Below, in pieces: positions 36,028 to 45,940 of a stretch of 64,000 nt of DNA (its first letter is position 1; each line of letters starts with the position of its first letter). The stretch comes from Marinomonas rhizomae (lineage in GTDB: Bacteria > Pseudomonadota > Gammaproteobacteria > Pseudomonadales > Marinomonadaceae): contig NZ_QNSE01000014.1 of NCBI RefSeq assembly GCF_003315485.1, positions 1-64,000 on the forward strand. Reading direction: 5' to 3'. Made by a program: the position numbers and the translations under genes. The notes under the pieces are model-generated. The model was not told the DNA's origin and did no database searches. It saw nothing but the letters and a program-made list of their open reading frames with translations.

Positions 36028-37878
36028 TTAAAGGTTTTTAAACTGGCGAGCTTTATGCTCTTCATATACTTTACGAGCGTCACGTACTTGCTCACGCTCT
36101 GATACTTCTGGCACAGCAACATCCCACCAGTGTCCACCACTTTCCGTAACAATGGCGGGATCGGTATCAATTTCGATGAGATAACTAATCGGAGACGCTT
36201 TTGCTCGTTCAAGTGCCGCTTCAAGCTCTTGAATGTTAGCTACTTTTTCACCCTTGGCACCCAGTGCTTTACCATGTGCGACAAAGTCCGTTTTTGGAGC
36301 GCCATCTTCGACTGTTAAGCAGTCTTCGAGCATATTGTTGAACCCCGGGCCGCCACAGAACTGTTGCAAGCGATGGATACAACCGTAGCCGCGGTTGTCT
36401 AGTACAACGAAAACGACTTTTAGGCCCAACATGACAGAGGTGGCAATCTCGGAGTTCATCATTAGGTAAGAGCCATCTCCAACCATAACGAATACCTCCG
36501 AGTCAGGAGCCGCCATTTTGGTGCCGACACCTCCCGCTATCTCATAACCCATGCAGGAGTAGCCGTACTCCATGTGGTAGCCACGACTGTAACGGGTACG
36601 CCACAGTTTCTGTAGTTCGCCTGGCAAACCACCTGCGGCACATACTACGATGTCTTTTTCGCCGGCAGCACGGTTAACCGCTCCCACCACTTCTCCGTCG
36701 CTCGGTAAATCCGTACCACGATCTCGTGTGGCTTCATCGACGTCTTTATTCCATGCCAGACGCTCGGTTTCTGCGCGATCAATCCAAGCACCATCGGCTT
36801 GATAGTCACTTAATGCTTCGGTCAATAAAGGTAGCGTCAGTTTTGCATCTCCGACCAACGACACAGCCTTGTGTTTGATGGCATCAAAAGACGCCACGTT
36901 CAGAGACAGCAACTTGGCCTTAGGGTTGATCAATGAACGTGAACCCGAAGCGAAGTCGCCTAAGCGAGTACCGATGGCAATGATTAAATCGGTCTCTTGG
37001 CAAAGACGGTTGGTTGAGCCTGCACCGGTAACACCGATGGTGCCCATGTTTTGTGTGTGGTCCCAAGGAAGGGCGCCTTTCCCTGCTTGAGTTTCACCGA
37101 CAGGAATCTTCAGCGCTGAGACAAACTGATCCAACTCTTCGATTGCGCCAGAGTAATGCACGCCACCACCCGCTATCACCACGGGGTTTTTTGCCTGTTT
37201 AATGGCGTCAATGGCTTGTGCCAATTCAAAGGCATCCGGTCCCTGACGACGTAAACGATGTACTTTTTCTTCAAAGAACGTTTCTGGAAAATCAAACGCC
37301 ATAGTTTGCACATCTTGTGGCATAGCCAAGGTGACAGGGCCACATTCAACTGGGTCCGTTAGTACACGCATAGCTTGTGGCAAGGATGTCAACAATTGTT
37401 CTGGACGCGTAATACGATCAAAGAAACGGCTGACTGGACGGAAACAATCGTTCGATGTCAGTGTATGATCATGGTAATTTTCAACTTGTTGCAGAACGGG
37501 GTCTGGCATACGTGTTGCAAAGGTGTCACCTGGTAAAAATAGCACAGGCAGACGGTTAACATGTGCCACAGCCGCTGCTGTCACCATATTGACGGCACCC
37601 GGCCCCGCTGAGGCCGTACACGCCATCATTTGCTGACGGTTTTTGGTCTTAGCAAACGCAATCGCAGCGTGGGCCATACCTTGTTCGTTATGGGCACGGT
37701 ACGTTGGAAGTGTCTCTTTTACATGGTAAAGCGCTTCACCAAGTCCGGCGACGTTGCCGTGACCGAAAATCGCCCAAACTCCGGCAAACATGGGTTTAGT
37801 GCCTTCGTCTGTTTCAATCTTTTGCGCCATCATAAATCGGATGACGGCTTGGGCCATGGTCAGTTTTATTGTTGTCAT
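36028..37878 (-). CDS. iolD: 3D-(3,5/4)-trihydroxycyclohexane-1,2-dione hydrolase
   Basis: This 616-residue thiamine diphosphate enzyme opens the inositol ring to 5-deoxyglucuronate. It has the N-terminal pyrimidine domain with HGNVAGLGEALY and catalytic Glu region YRAHNEQGMAHAA. A central domain follows, then the diphosphate-Mg motif VGDGSYLMMNSEI. The C-terminus ESGGHWWDVAVPEVSER is specific to IolD. It lies between iolC and iolE in the leftward operon. Confidence 0.95.
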   Translation of the reverse strand: MTTIKLTMAQAVIRFMMAQKIETDEGTKPMFAGVWAIFGHGNVAGLGEALYHVKETLPTYRAHNEQGMAHAAIAFAKTKNRQQMMACTASAGPGAVNMVTAAAVAHVNRLPVLFLPGDTFATRMPDPVLQQVENYHDHTLTSNDCFRPVSRFFDRITRPEQLLTSLPQAMRVLTDPVECGPVTLAMPQDVQTMAFDFPETFFEEKVHRLRRQGPDAFELAQAIDAIKQAKNPVVIAGGGVHYSGAIEELDQFVSALKIPVGETQAGKGALPWDHTQNMGTIGVTGAGSTNRLCQETDLIIAIGTRLGDFASGSRSLINPKAKLLSLNVASFDAIKHKAVSLVGDAKLTLPLLTEALSDYQADGAWIDRAETERLAWNKDVDEATRDRGTDLPSDGEVVGAVNRAAGEKDIVVCAAGGLPGELQKLWRTRYSRGYHMEYGYSCMGYEIAGGVGTKMAAPDSEVFVMVGDGSYLMMNSEIATSVMLGLKVVFVVLDNRGYGCIHRLQQFCGGPGFNNMLEDCLTVEDGAPKTDFVAHGKALGAKGEKVANIQELEAALERAKASPISYLIEIDTDPAIVTESGGHWWDVAVPEVSEREQVRDARKVYEEHKARQFKNL

Positions 37879-37889
37879 GTGTATTCCCT

Positions 37890-39827
37890 TTAAGCCTGTT
37901 TCTGTTGTGGCTGAGTGCTATGGCGTTCTTTCCAGTAGGATACTAATTCCAAATAGTTAGAGACGATGGCGTCAATGAGTTGCTGATCATTAAAACGATT
38001 CCCCAACCATGCGCGGCTAGGCTCGCTAAAAATAGAACGGCCTACCGCAAAACCTTTGACAATATCAAAGCCAGCACTGTTGGCGAAACCTTGTTTTAAT
38101 TCGTTCATTGGTGCATCCAATCCCAACATGACGACACCACGGCAGTGTTTATCATGATGATGAACAATGTCTGTAATGGCTTGCCAGTTCGTTTTAGATT
38201 GAGGTGGCAGTTTCCACCAGTCCGGGCGCACATCTAAGTGATAGAAGCGTTTGATCGAATCAGTGAATAGGCTGTCGTCGAAGTCTTTGCCATGTGGTGG
38301 AATAATTTCTAGCAATAGCTCATGACCAGAAATACAACACGCTTTATATAGTTCTATCACTTGGCGCTCTTGAGCGGCACGCATTTCCACTTCATCTTGA
38401 GAGTGATAGAAAACAAGGCATTTTACGATGTGCTCTTTCGGCCAGCTTTTTAGGCGTGAACCAATGCTGCGTCCACCTTCTAATTCAATTGGCCGAGAGC
38501 TGGGTAGCTCGACTGGGCGACCAATCCAAAGGCCACGACCAGTAACCGCGTTTAGGGCGTCCTGACCATAAGTGTCATCGATTAATACGCCGTATTGACT
38601 GTTACCTAGTTCGCGAGCACCAACATCTAATGCATCAACCAATAGGCGCTTGAGCTTTTTAATTCGAGCTGGGGCAGCACCTTCTTCGCGAGCGATATCA
38701 AAGAGCTGTTTACGATGGTCAAAAGCAAAAATACATAGATCTTGCCAGTCGTACGGTAATCTTTCGGTAGTGACTCTATGCAAATGATTCAGTTCACGGT
38801 CCAAATCAGGGCGTTTAATTTGTGCTGCCCGAGCAATGTAATTATCTAATTCTTCAGCGCTTGGAATTGCAGGAGCACAACCATGGCGAGATACAACCAA
38901 AGCGCCACATGCATTGGCATAAGTGCAAGATTGCTCTGCTGATTCGCCGCGAATCCAACCACGTAAAAAGCCACTCATAAAAGCATCGCCGGCGCCAAGT
39001 ACATTGAGTACATCAACACGAACGCCAACATGCAGCTCAAACGCGTCCATAGAGTCAGGAATAGCTCCTTCAAGAACCGTACAACCCTGAGAGCCAAGCT
39101 TCAACACGATAGTGGCGTTGCTTAGTTCGCGGATTTTTCTCAGTGCTGTAATAGTGTCAGTGCTGCCGCCAGCAATATGGACTTCTTCTTCGGTACCAAC
39201 GATAAGATCAAAGTCAGCCAAAATACTTTGCATGTGCGCCGAAACTTTTTCATTGGAAATAAAACGTGTTTCGCCGTCGCCTGGGTTTGTTAAGCCCCAA
39301 AGAACAGGGCGATAATCAATATCCAAGGCGCATTTAGTGCCTGCTTGTTTGGCGTATGCGATGGCTTGTTTACTGGCCTCGTACGTGCTTTCTGTGGAGA
39401 AGTGGGTGCCTGTAATAACAAGGGCTTTTGCAGAACCAATAAAGTCTGCGTCAAAGTCGTCTTTACTTACCGCCATATCGGCGCAGTCATTACGATAGAA
39501 AATTAATGGAAAAGTATCTTGATCTTTTATGCCGAGTACTACCAAAGCAGTTAAGCGCTCTGGGTCGGTAATAATGTGACTGGTATCTACGCCTGCACGG
39601 TCCAACTCTTCTTTTACGAAGCGTCCCATATGTTCATTACCAACACGAGTTAACATGGCGCTTTTTAAACCAAGACGAGCGGTGCCAAATGCCATGTTGC
39701 CGGATGAGCCTCCAAGGTATTTTGCAAAACTACTAACGTCTTCTAAGCGGCTTCCTATTTGCTCTGAATACATATCGACTGCTGCGCGACCAAGACAAAT
39801 AAGATCTAGCGTTTTATCTTTGAGCAT
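37890..39827 (-). CDS. iolC: Fused 5-dehydro-2-deoxygluconokinase / DUF2090 (aldolase-like) protein
   Basis: This 645-residue protein joins two enzymes. Residues 1-330 are a PfkB-type kinase with LGGSSGNMAFGTARLGL and the catalytic block VLGAGDAFMSGFLRG. Residues about 340-640 match DUF2090, proposed to be a class I type 5-dehydro-2-deoxyphosphogluconate aldolase (LCIFAFDHRKQLFDIA; VVMLGLDAPM; KGFAVGRSIF). The fusion would phosphorylate and cleave 5-dehydro-2-deoxygluconate, replacing a separate iolJ. It is the first gene of iolCDEA and has RpiR-type palindromes upstream. Confidence 0.92.
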   Translation of the reverse strand: MLKDKTLDLICLGRAAVDMYSEQIGSRLEDVSSFAKYLGGSSGNMAFGTARLGLKSAMLTRVGNEHMGRFVKEELDRAGVDTSHIITDPERLTALVVLGIKDQDTFPLIFYRNDCADMAVSKDDFDADFIGSAKALVITGTHFSTESTYEASKQAIAYAKQAGTKCALDIDYRPVLWGLTNPGDGETRFISNEKVSAHMQSILADFDLIVGTEEEVHIAGGSTDTITALRKIRELSNATIVLKLGSQGCTVLEGAIPDSMDAFELHVGVRVDVLNVLGAGDAFMSGFLRGWIRGESAEQSCTYANACGALVVSRHGCAPAIPSAEELDNYIARAAQIKRPDLDRELNHLHRVTTERLPYDWQDLCIFAFDHRKQLFDIAREEGAAPARIKKLKRLLVDALDVGARELGNSQYGVLIDDTYGQDALNAVTGRGLWIGRPVELPSSRPIELEGGRSIGSRLKSWPKEHIVKCLVFYHSQDEVEMRAAQERQVIELYKACCISGHELLLEIIPPHGKDFDDSLFTDSIKRFYHLDVRPDWWKLPPQSKTNWQAITDIVHHHDKHCRGVVMLGLDAPMNELKQGFANSAGFDIVKGFAVGRSIFSEPSRAWLGNRFNDQQLIDAIVSNYLELVSYWKERHSTQPQQKQA

Positions 39828-39932
39828 GGTTCTTCATCTCCTGTATCAGCCGAAATGACAACAAGGTGAATTAGTACTTTGTCGAAAATGAAGTGGCTGT
39901 TTTTTTATTGTTTAATATACCTAAAGCAATGT

Positions 39933-39977
39933 TAGAACATATATTCTATATTTTCAATACACATGAATAAAATATTC
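39933..39977 (-). promoter_or_regulatory. Paired RpiR/IolR-type operators upstream of iolC
   Basis: TAGAACATATATTCTA (39933-39948) and GAATAAAATATTC (39965-39977) are imperfect GAA-N-TTC palindromes whose centres are about 30.5 bp apart. They resemble the palindromes in the iolH/ATPase and iolR control regions and lie about 105-150 bases before iolC. Confidence 0.6.
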
Positions 39978-39989
39978 CAAATTCATTTT

Positions 39990-40200
39990 TTGTTTTAAAA
40001 AGCAATAAAAATCAACGTTTTAAAGGTTTTTTTTGAAATGGTTTTTCAGATTGACCTAAAAAAGCGAATTTTTAGGTTTGAAGCGATCGGCCTGTATTCT
40101 ATTAGGTGTGAATATTAGGGACTCTGATGGGGTGTGTTGATGGTCTTGGGTGATTGGTGGTTGTTAGCAGAATAAATTTATGTGGCAGCTAGATGATATT
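39990..40200. other. Non-coding gap between iolC promoter region and iolH
   Basis: About 350 bases without a supported gene lie left of iolH once the operators and the hairpin at 40208-40238 are set aside. No open frame with a ribosome binding site or known RNA is seen. Confidence 0.6.
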
Positions 40201-40207
40201 CATCATG

Positions 40208-40238
40208 GATGCCGCCCTGATATCGTGAGGGCGGCATC
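40208..40238. terminator. Strong GC-rich hairpin after iolH
   Basis: GATGCCGCCCT (40208-40218) pairs perfectly with AGGGCGGCATC (40228-40238) around a 9-base loop. There is no proper T-run on either strand. It could end or protect the iolH transcript. Confidence 0.55.
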
Positions 40239-40347
40239 GCTTGGTTTCTTAATAGCCCTGTGACCATCCATTATAAACGGTTGTACCAAGGCCTGATAAT
40301 GAGTTTATTTTTTTGATTTATTCTTGGTCGCTGTCAATAAAGGGTTT

Positions 40348-41244
40348 TTATTTCCAGTACTTATCAACATAACGTTGGATTTCATCACGCATGAAGCGAG
40401 ATGACTGTTCGGCTCTTTCATCCCATGCAAATACGCAGCTGGATAGCACGCCATCAAAGCCAATTTCATGCAAATTTTTAAAGAATATATCCCAATTTAT
40501 TTCGCCTTCGCCCATATCCAGGTGCTGGTGTACGCGGGCATTGGAGCCTGGCGGGTTGACGATATAGCGTAGCTGTGAAGAGCCTTTGTGGTTGTAGGTA
40601 TCGGCCACTCGCGCATGCTGTAAAATACCTTTGGTAGCGTGAATAGTTTCGGCTAAATCTTCCCCATAATAAAAAGAATGGGGTGCGATATAGGAACACT
40701 GAACTGCTGGCGAATTGATGGTTTTGATAATCTCGACTGCTGGCGCCATTTCCTCAACCCAATCTTCCGGGTGTGGCTCCACACATAGGGTCAGCCCTTC
40801 TTTTTCTAGCAAAGGGACAAGTACGTCCATTGAGCGCCAGAACGCATTTTCACAGGCTTCTGGCGTGTGAATGCCTTGGCGGTCCGCATTGGAGCGTTCA
40901 GGCGAACCTCCGCGGCCAAATTCGGAGATTAATAATGGATTGTCCAGTTCAACGGCGATTTCAATTGTTCGCTTCCAATTGTCCATGGCCATTTTCCATT
41001 CGTCTTCGTATGGGCTAGACCAACGATACATAGGTTGGATAGTAGACAAAGAAACGTCGTGATCTTTCATGGCCTTTTTAAAGCTTTGTAAACGCTCAGG
41101 ATAAACGCGAGGGCGTGTCCACCACTGTAAAAAGTCAGCGCGAGGTGACAGCTCAATGTGATCGTACCCCATTTCCTTGGTTGCTCTACATAGCTCTTCC
41201 AAAGAAAGGTGGCGGTGCATATAAGGATCGAGTGCAATTTTCAT
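40348..41244 (-). CDS. iolH: Sugar phosphate isomerase/epimerase, IolH-like
   Basis: This 298-residue AP-endonuclease-2-fold TIM barrel begins MKIALDPYMHRHLSLEELCR, closest to IolH of Bacillus and Corynebacterium iol operons. Metal-site blocks include LCVEPHPEDW, VADTYNHKGSS and HQHLDMGEGEINW. The exact step of IolH is not established; a role in inositol isomer or intermediate handling is assumed. The gene is leftward, separate from iolCDEA, and shares the control region with a 45-residue ORF and the divergent transporter. Confidence 0.85.
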   Translation of the reverse strand: MKIALDPYMHRHLSLEELCRATKEMGYDHIELSPRADFLQWWTRPRVYPERLQSFKKAMKDHDVSLSTIQPMYRWSSPYEDEWKMAMDNWKRTIEIAVELDNPLLISEFGRGGSPERSNADRQGIHTPEACENAFWRSMDVLVPLLEKEGLTLCVEPHPEDWVEEMAPAVEIIKTINSPAVQCSYIAPHSFYYGEDLAETIHATKGILQHARVADTYNHKGSSQLRYIVNPPGSNARVHQHLDMGEGEINWDIFFKNLHEIGFDGVLSSCVFAWDERAEQSSRFMRDEIQRYVDKYWK

Positions 41245-41346
41245 AGTAATAAAGCCCTTTTATTTATTTTAATAGAATGAATTTGGTCAGTTACTAGTGT
41301 TTGACTAACAAAATCAATATTGTCTTGAGTTGCTCGTTTTGGATTT

Positions 41347-41484
41347 TTAAATGCCATATGTTTCTGAAAAAGGCTCATGTTTTCCAACTTTATGATGGAA
41401 TATGTCATGGGCTAGGTAGAATCTATCTTTTTGATCAGCGGCATCAATCGCTTCTAGAGCGACGCGTTTTGAGCGTATAGACAT
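41347..41484 (-). CDS. 45-residue conserved-looking small protein upstream of iolH
   Basis: A frame on the minus strand reads MSIRSKRVALEAIDAADQKD, then RFYLAHDIFHHKV and GKHEPFSETYGI. It starts at ATG 41484 with AAAGG eight to nine bases upstream and ends 102 bases before iolH. Composition looks coding: balanced charge, no low complexity. No family is recognised. It would be transcribed with iolH from the operator-bearing region at 41.7 kb. It is soluble. Confidence 0.55.
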   Translation of the reverse strand: MSIRSKRVALEAIDAADQKDRFYLAHDIFHHKVGKHEPFSETYGI

Positions 41485-41693
41485 ATTGCTTACCTTTAAA
41501 GAGTGTCTTGTATTTCTTGCTTAAAGTACGAATTAAGTAATACAAGGGTGCGATTTTAGAATTATTTTTACCTTGGCATAGTACCGCCTGTAAAAAAAAA
41601 TCGTCAATCAAGAATGTTGTGATTTATTCATAAACTATCAAATAACATCATTTGGTGAGAATGATGAATCTCTATAAAATTGTAACTTTAGGC

Positions 41694-41769
41694 TTGACAA
41701 AATTAGTCATATCAAGCAAATTGGAATATATATTCCAAGGATGCTTATTTGTGGAATATATATATTCTA
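41694..41769. promoter_or_regulatory. Two phased IolR-type palindromes in the iolH/transporter divergent region
   Basis: TTGGAATATATATTCCAA (41721-41738) is a perfect 18-bp palindrome and TGGAATATATATATTCTA (41752-41769) a near copy. Their centres are 31 bp apart, three helical turns. A TTGACA hexamer lies at 41694-41699. The GGAAT/ATTCC arms fit RpiR-family operators. The region separates iolH (left) from the ABC ATPase (right). Confidence 0.7.
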
Positions 41770-41979
41770 ATTAGTAGCGTCTCCGCGATGTGCTTAGAAG
41801 AAAGAAATCTTTATGTATTGAATTGCTTATTTGCCTTATTGGAAAAATAAAACAAATAAAGCGTATAAATGCTTATCTTCTAGGGTGATCGCAAAATAAA
41901 AAAATATTTTGAAATAATAGTTAGAAGTTAAAAGACTAGAAATCCATTAAATTAAAATAAAAATTGGAGGGATTGCGTT

Positions 41980-43530
41980 ATGAGTAGCGCAGCAGTTGAG
42001 GAAGCAGTGCCTGTTAATGGCGCAATTCCCCGAGAGCAATCATTCGAATACGTTTTAGAAGTTGTTAATGTACGCAAAGAGTTTCCTGGTGTGCTGGCAT
42101 TGGATGATGTGATGTTAAAGGTTCGTCCAGGAAGTGTGCATGCTCTTATGGGAGAAAATGGGGCTGGCAAATCAACCTTAATGAAAGTTATTGCTGGCAT
42201 TTATCAGCCTGATCGCGGTGAAATCAAGTTGCGCGGCGAAAAAATCACCTTAGAAACTCCTCTGAAAGCCCAAGAATCCGGTATCGCCATGATTCATCAA
42301 GAGCTGTTGCTGATGAATCAAATGACAGTGGCTGAAAATATTTGGATTCGACGCGAGCCAACGAACTCCTTTGGTTTCATTGATCACTCTGAAATGCACA
42401 AAATGACAGAGGAGCTTTTTGAACGCCTTAATATTCAGCTTGATCCTGAAGCAGAGATCAGCACGCTATCGGTCGCTAATCGTCAGATGGTGGAAATAGC
42501 TAAAGCCGTGTCTTTTAACTCAGATGTATTGATTATGGATGAGCCAACTTCGGCGATTACTGAAACGGAAGTGGCTCACCTTTTTGAAATTATTCGTAGT
42601 CTGCGTGAACAAGGTATTGGTATTGTTTATATCACACACAAAATGAACGAACTGTTTGAAATTGCTGATGAGTTTTCGGTTTTCCGTGATGGAAAATACA
42701 TTGGAACGCATGCATCTAGTAACGTAACTCGCGATGACATTATCCAGATGATGGTAGGCCGCAGTGTTGATCAGATGTTTCCAAAAGAAGAAGTGGAATT
42801 AGGTGATGTCTTATTATCTGTAAAAAACCTGACGTTAGATGGGGTTTTTCACGATGTTTCTTTTGATGTTAGAGCTGGTGAAATTCTAGGCTTTGCTGGC
42901 CTTGTTGGCTCGGGACGTTCAAATGTCGCTGAAGCTATTTTCGGTGTGACGCCAGCAGACTCAGGCACTGTTTGGATTAGTGGAGAAGAAGTTAACATTA
43001 AAAATCCAAACGATGCCATTAGACAAGGCATGGCTTTTTTAACTGAAGACCGCAAAGAAACGGGCTGTTTTCTTTCTTTAGATATCCAAGAAAATATTCA
43101 ATCAGCGGTTTTGCATGAAAATTTTGTTAATAACGGTGGTTTTGTTGATCAAACTAAGTTAAACGAAGAATCCGAAGAGTTGTGCCGCAAATTGCGCGTC
43201 AAAACTCCGAATATGGAAGAGTCTATTGAGAATCTTTCAGGTGGTAATCAGCAAAAAGTATTAATAGGTCGTTGGTTACTTACCCACCCGCGCATTTTGA
43301 TTTTGGATGAGCCTACTCGAGGGATTGATGTTGGGGCTAAGTCTGAAATCCACACATTAGTTACACAGCTCGCTCATAAAGGGGTTGCTGTCATTATGAT
43401 TTCTTCTGAGTTACCTGAAGTACTGGGCATGAGTGATAGGGTGCTTGTGATGCACGAAGGTCATGTTACTGGCATTTTGGACCGTTCTGAAGCTGACCAA
43501 GTATCTGTAATGAATTTGGCCGCACAATAG
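41980..43530 (+). CDS. Sugar/inositol ABC transporter ATP-binding protein, two-domain
   Basis: This 516-residue RbsA/IatA-type ATPase has two nucleotide-binding domains. Domain 1 carries Walker [10 protein letters not shown] at 58-66, the divergent signature [15 protein letters not shown] and Walker [12 protein letters not shown]. Domain 2 carries the degenerate Walker [10 protein letters not shown], signature [15 protein letters not shown] and [19 protein letters not shown], typical of the family. A 20-residue N-terminal tail is extra. It precedes the permease. With the binding protein at 32531-33469 it probably imports myo-inositol. Confidence 0.92.
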   Translation: MSSAAVEEAVPVNGAIPREQSFEYVLEVVNVRKEFPGVLALDDVMLKVRPGSVHALMGENGAGKSTLMKVIAGIYQPDRGEIKLRGEKITLETPLKAQESGIAMIHQELLLMNQMTVAENIWIRREPTNSFGFIDHSEMHKMTEELFERLNIQLDPEAEISTLSVANRQMVEIAKAVSFNSDVLIMDEPTSAITETEVAHLFEIIRSLREQGIGIVYITHKMNELFEIADEFSVFRDGKYIGTHASSNVTRDDIIQMMVGRSVDQMFPKEEVELGDVLLSVKNLTLDGVFHDVSFDVRAGEILGFAGLVGSGRSNVAEAIFGVTPADSGTVWISGEEVNIKNPNDAIRQGMAFLTEDRKETGCFLSLDIQENIQSAVLHENFVNNGGFVDQTKLNEESEELCRKLRVKTPNMEESIENLSGGNQQKVLIGRWLLTHPRILILDEPTRGIDVGAKSEIHTLVTQLAHKGVAVIMISSELPEVLGMSDRVLVMHEGHVTGILDRSEADQVSVMNLAAQ

Positions 43531-43562
43531 TATAAAAAATTAGAAAAATAAGAGGTTTTTTT

Positions 43563-44606
43563 ATGACTACGTTAAATGACACCATGAAAACGGCTAAAGA
43601 TAGCCAAGGGGCCAAGAAGACAAAAAGAATTCCTCCTGAGGTGAGTATTCTTCTTGTGTTAGTGGGTATTTCTATCATGTTTGAAATACTTGGCTGGATC
43701 TTTATTGGTCAAAGCTTTTTAATGAACATGAGTCGTCTACAGATTATTGTTTTGCAAGTTTCAGTAATTGGGATCATTGCCATCGGGGTGACTATGGTGA
43801 TCATCACCGGAGGAATCGATTTATCCTCTGGGTCTGTGGTGGCGATGTCTGCCATGATTGCTGCGACATTTGCGCAATCTAGTAATTGGCCTAAAGTGAT
43901 TTCGCCTGCGTTAACGGATTTACCCTTCGTGGTGCCTTTAATTGTCGGCCTCATTGTCGGTGCATTGGCTGGTTTTGTGAACGGTTGGTTGATCACGAAG
44001 ACGAAAATCCCACCATTCATTGCAACATTAGGCATGATGGTTTCGGCGCGTGGTGTTGCTCGTTGGTATACAGATGGCAGCCCTGTATCTGGCTTCACAA
44101 AAGAATTCGCGATGCTCGGTAATGCCTTAGATCGTTGGATGCCAGTAGTTATCTTTATTGTTGTCGCAATTATCTTCCATATTGTTATGCGCTACACACG
44201 ATTTGGTAAGTTTACCTATGCAATTGGTGCAAACCCTCAGGCTGCACGCGTTTCCGGTATCAATATTGACCGTCATTTAATCAAAGTCTATACGATAGCT
44301 GGGTTGCTTGTTGGTTTGGCGGCAATGGTTGCAATTGCTCGTATTAAAACCGCTCAAGCTGGTATGGGCTTAATGTATGAGTTGGATGCGATTGCTGCAG
44401 CCGTTATCGGTGGGGTTTCTCTCTCTGGTGGCCGAGGGCGTATTGCAGGAACCGTAGTCGGAGCCTTAATCTTAGGTGTAATGTTGTCTGGTTTTACTTT
44501 TTTACGGATCGACGCTTATTACCAAGACATTATTAAAGGGGCTATTATCGTTGTTGCAGTGGTTATTGACCAACAACGTCAGAACAAGCGTAAGAAGACA
44601 ACATAG
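43563..44606 (+). CDS. Sugar/inositol ABC transporter permease
   Basis: This 347-residue RbsC/IatP-type permease (BPD_transp_2) has about nine to ten hydrophobic segments. Landmarks are GVTMVIITGGIDLSSGSVVA, KIPPFIATLGMM, NPQAARVSGINIDRHLIKVY and ELDAIAAAVIGGVSLSGGRG. It starts 33 bases after the ATPase gene and is followed by a terminator. It would form the membrane channel for inositol uptake. Confidence 0.93.
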   Translation: MTTLNDTMKTAKDSQGAKKTKRIPPEVSILLVLVGISIMFEILGWIFIGQSFLMNMSRLQIIVLQVSVIGIIAIGVTMVIITGGIDLSSGSVVAMSAMIAATFAQSSNWPKVISPALTDLPFVVPLIVGLIVGALAGFVNGWLITKTKIPPFIATLGMMVSARGVARWYTDGSPVSGFTKEFAMLGNALDRWMPVVIFIVVAIIFHIVMRYTRFGKFTYAIGANPQAARVSGINIDRHLIKVYTIAGLLVGLAAMVAIARIKTAQAGMGLMYELDAIAAAVIGGVSLSGGRGRIAGTVVGALILGVMLSGFTFLRIDAYYQDIIKGAIIVVAVVIDQQRQNKRKKTT

Positions 44607-44646
44607 CGTTATTTACTGTCTCTGTCGGGGATCTAAATTCCCTATT

Positions 44647-44680
44647 GCAGCTCTTTGTTGTACATCGAGCTGCTTTTTTA
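44647..44680 (+). terminator. Terminator after the inositol permease gene
   Basis: GCAGCTC (44647-44653) pairs with GAGCTGC (44667-44673), followed by TTTTTTA. Confidence 0.8.
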
Positions 44681-44834
44681 TGTGTGGATTTTAAGGTCTG
44701 AGTAGGAGTTGAACAAGGTTAAATGTATTCTTTAGGCTTATTGAAAGGATTGGCTTTGTGCGGATAGAGTCTAGGACAGAGGGTAGTTAAACAGATAAAA
44801 TAAGGTTATAACCTATAAAAATTGTTCTAAAAGT

Positions 44835-45869
44835 TTATAGGTTTTCCGCTACATGTAGCTCGACTGAGAGTTGGACTGGAGCAAGAGGTCGGTACTTCTT
44901 ATGACTAAAAGATTCTGCGAATAGGTCTGACAGTTGATGCGCTAGTTTTTGTACTGGGGTCGCAATAATCATATCTATGGTGCCATCACTTAATGCTAGG
45001 CGGGTGCAAGATGTTAATTCATTGCAAATAAGTGTTATCTGTCGGCTTTTTCCTGCTTCTTTTAAGGCTCTTATAATACCTCTTACGCCGCCTCCAGCAC
45101 TGTAAATGGCGGTTAAATCGTTCTGGTGCTTGGTAAGTAGCGTTTTGGTTGCTTGATAAGCGAGCGTGTCATCATCTAGGTTGGTGAGAGGGGTAAGTAA
45201 ATCGAAGTTATGCTTAATTTCTCTAAAATAGGAAATGAAGCTAATCTCAGCAATATCTTGGTTTAAATAGCGGTGGCTGCCAAGCAAAATACCGACCTTA
45301 CCGGTTGTTTTAGCCAGTTTAGAAATAGCCCAAGCGGCAGTGCGTCCGGCCTTTCTATTGTCCACACCAATGTGTCCGGTACAGGTGTTTGTAGAAAGAG
45401 GAGATAAAATAGTAAAGACAGGTGTGTGTTTTTCAACCAATTGTTCTATATGTCGATTAAGGGTGTGATCATCCAAGGCGACGATTGCAATACCATCAGT
45501 GTGTTTGCTTTCTTTGATTATTTGTTCGGTGACATACTCTGGTGTGACTTCATCCATAAAGATCACTCGTGTTTCAAATTGGAATTGGGTTTCCTGTGCG
45601 CAGGCTTTGCGAATAGCAGCACCTAATCTTTCATAGAATTCATCGTTGCTACGTTGTAGTAAAATAGACAAACGCTTAACCGGTTTAGATTCTCGTACGC
45701 GTCTTTTCAGTAAGCCTGACGCGTGGTAGCCAATATCTTCGGCCGCTATTAGAACGCGCTGAGAGGTTGATTCTCGTACTTTGGAGCGCTTATTTAATAC
45801 CCGATCAACGGTGGCGATGCTAACGCCTGCTGCATTAGCTAAATCGTGAATAGTTGGTCTTTTAGACAT
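44835..45869 (-). CDS. LacI-family transcriptional regulator
   Basis: This 344-residue regulator has the LacI helix-turn-helix TIHDLANAAGVSIATVDRVLNKR at residues 5-27 (hinge after it) and a periplasmic-binding-protein-like effector domain (FEYERLG-like start, IGVDNRKAGRTAAW, SAGGGVRGIIRAL). The effector is a sugar or polyol; context suggests inositol or an intermediate. It is convergent with the permease gene and close to the RpiR regulator. Two unrelated regulators of one island is notable. Confidence 0.9.
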   Translation of the reverse strand: MSKRPTIHDLANAAGVSIATVDRVLNKRSKVRESTSQRVLIAAEDIGYHASGLLKRRVRESKPVKRLSILLQRSNDEFYERLGAAIRKACAQETQFQFETRVIFMDEVTPEYVTEQIIKESKHTDGIAIVALDDHTLNRHIEQLVEKHTPVFTILSPLSTNTCTGHIGVDNRKAGRTAAWAISKLAKTTGKVGILLGSHRYLNQDIAEISFISYFREIKHNFDLLTPLTNLDDDTLAYQATKTLLTKHQNDLTAIYSAGGGVRGIIRALKEAGKSRQITLICNELTSCTRLALSDGTIDMIIATPVQKLAHQLSDLFAESFSHKKYRPLAPVQLSVELHVAENL

Positions 45870-45940
45870 AGAAAATAACCTGATAATATGCCGTACATTA
45901 TTGTTATTTGAATAGATATTTTAGCGCGCAGCATAATGCC

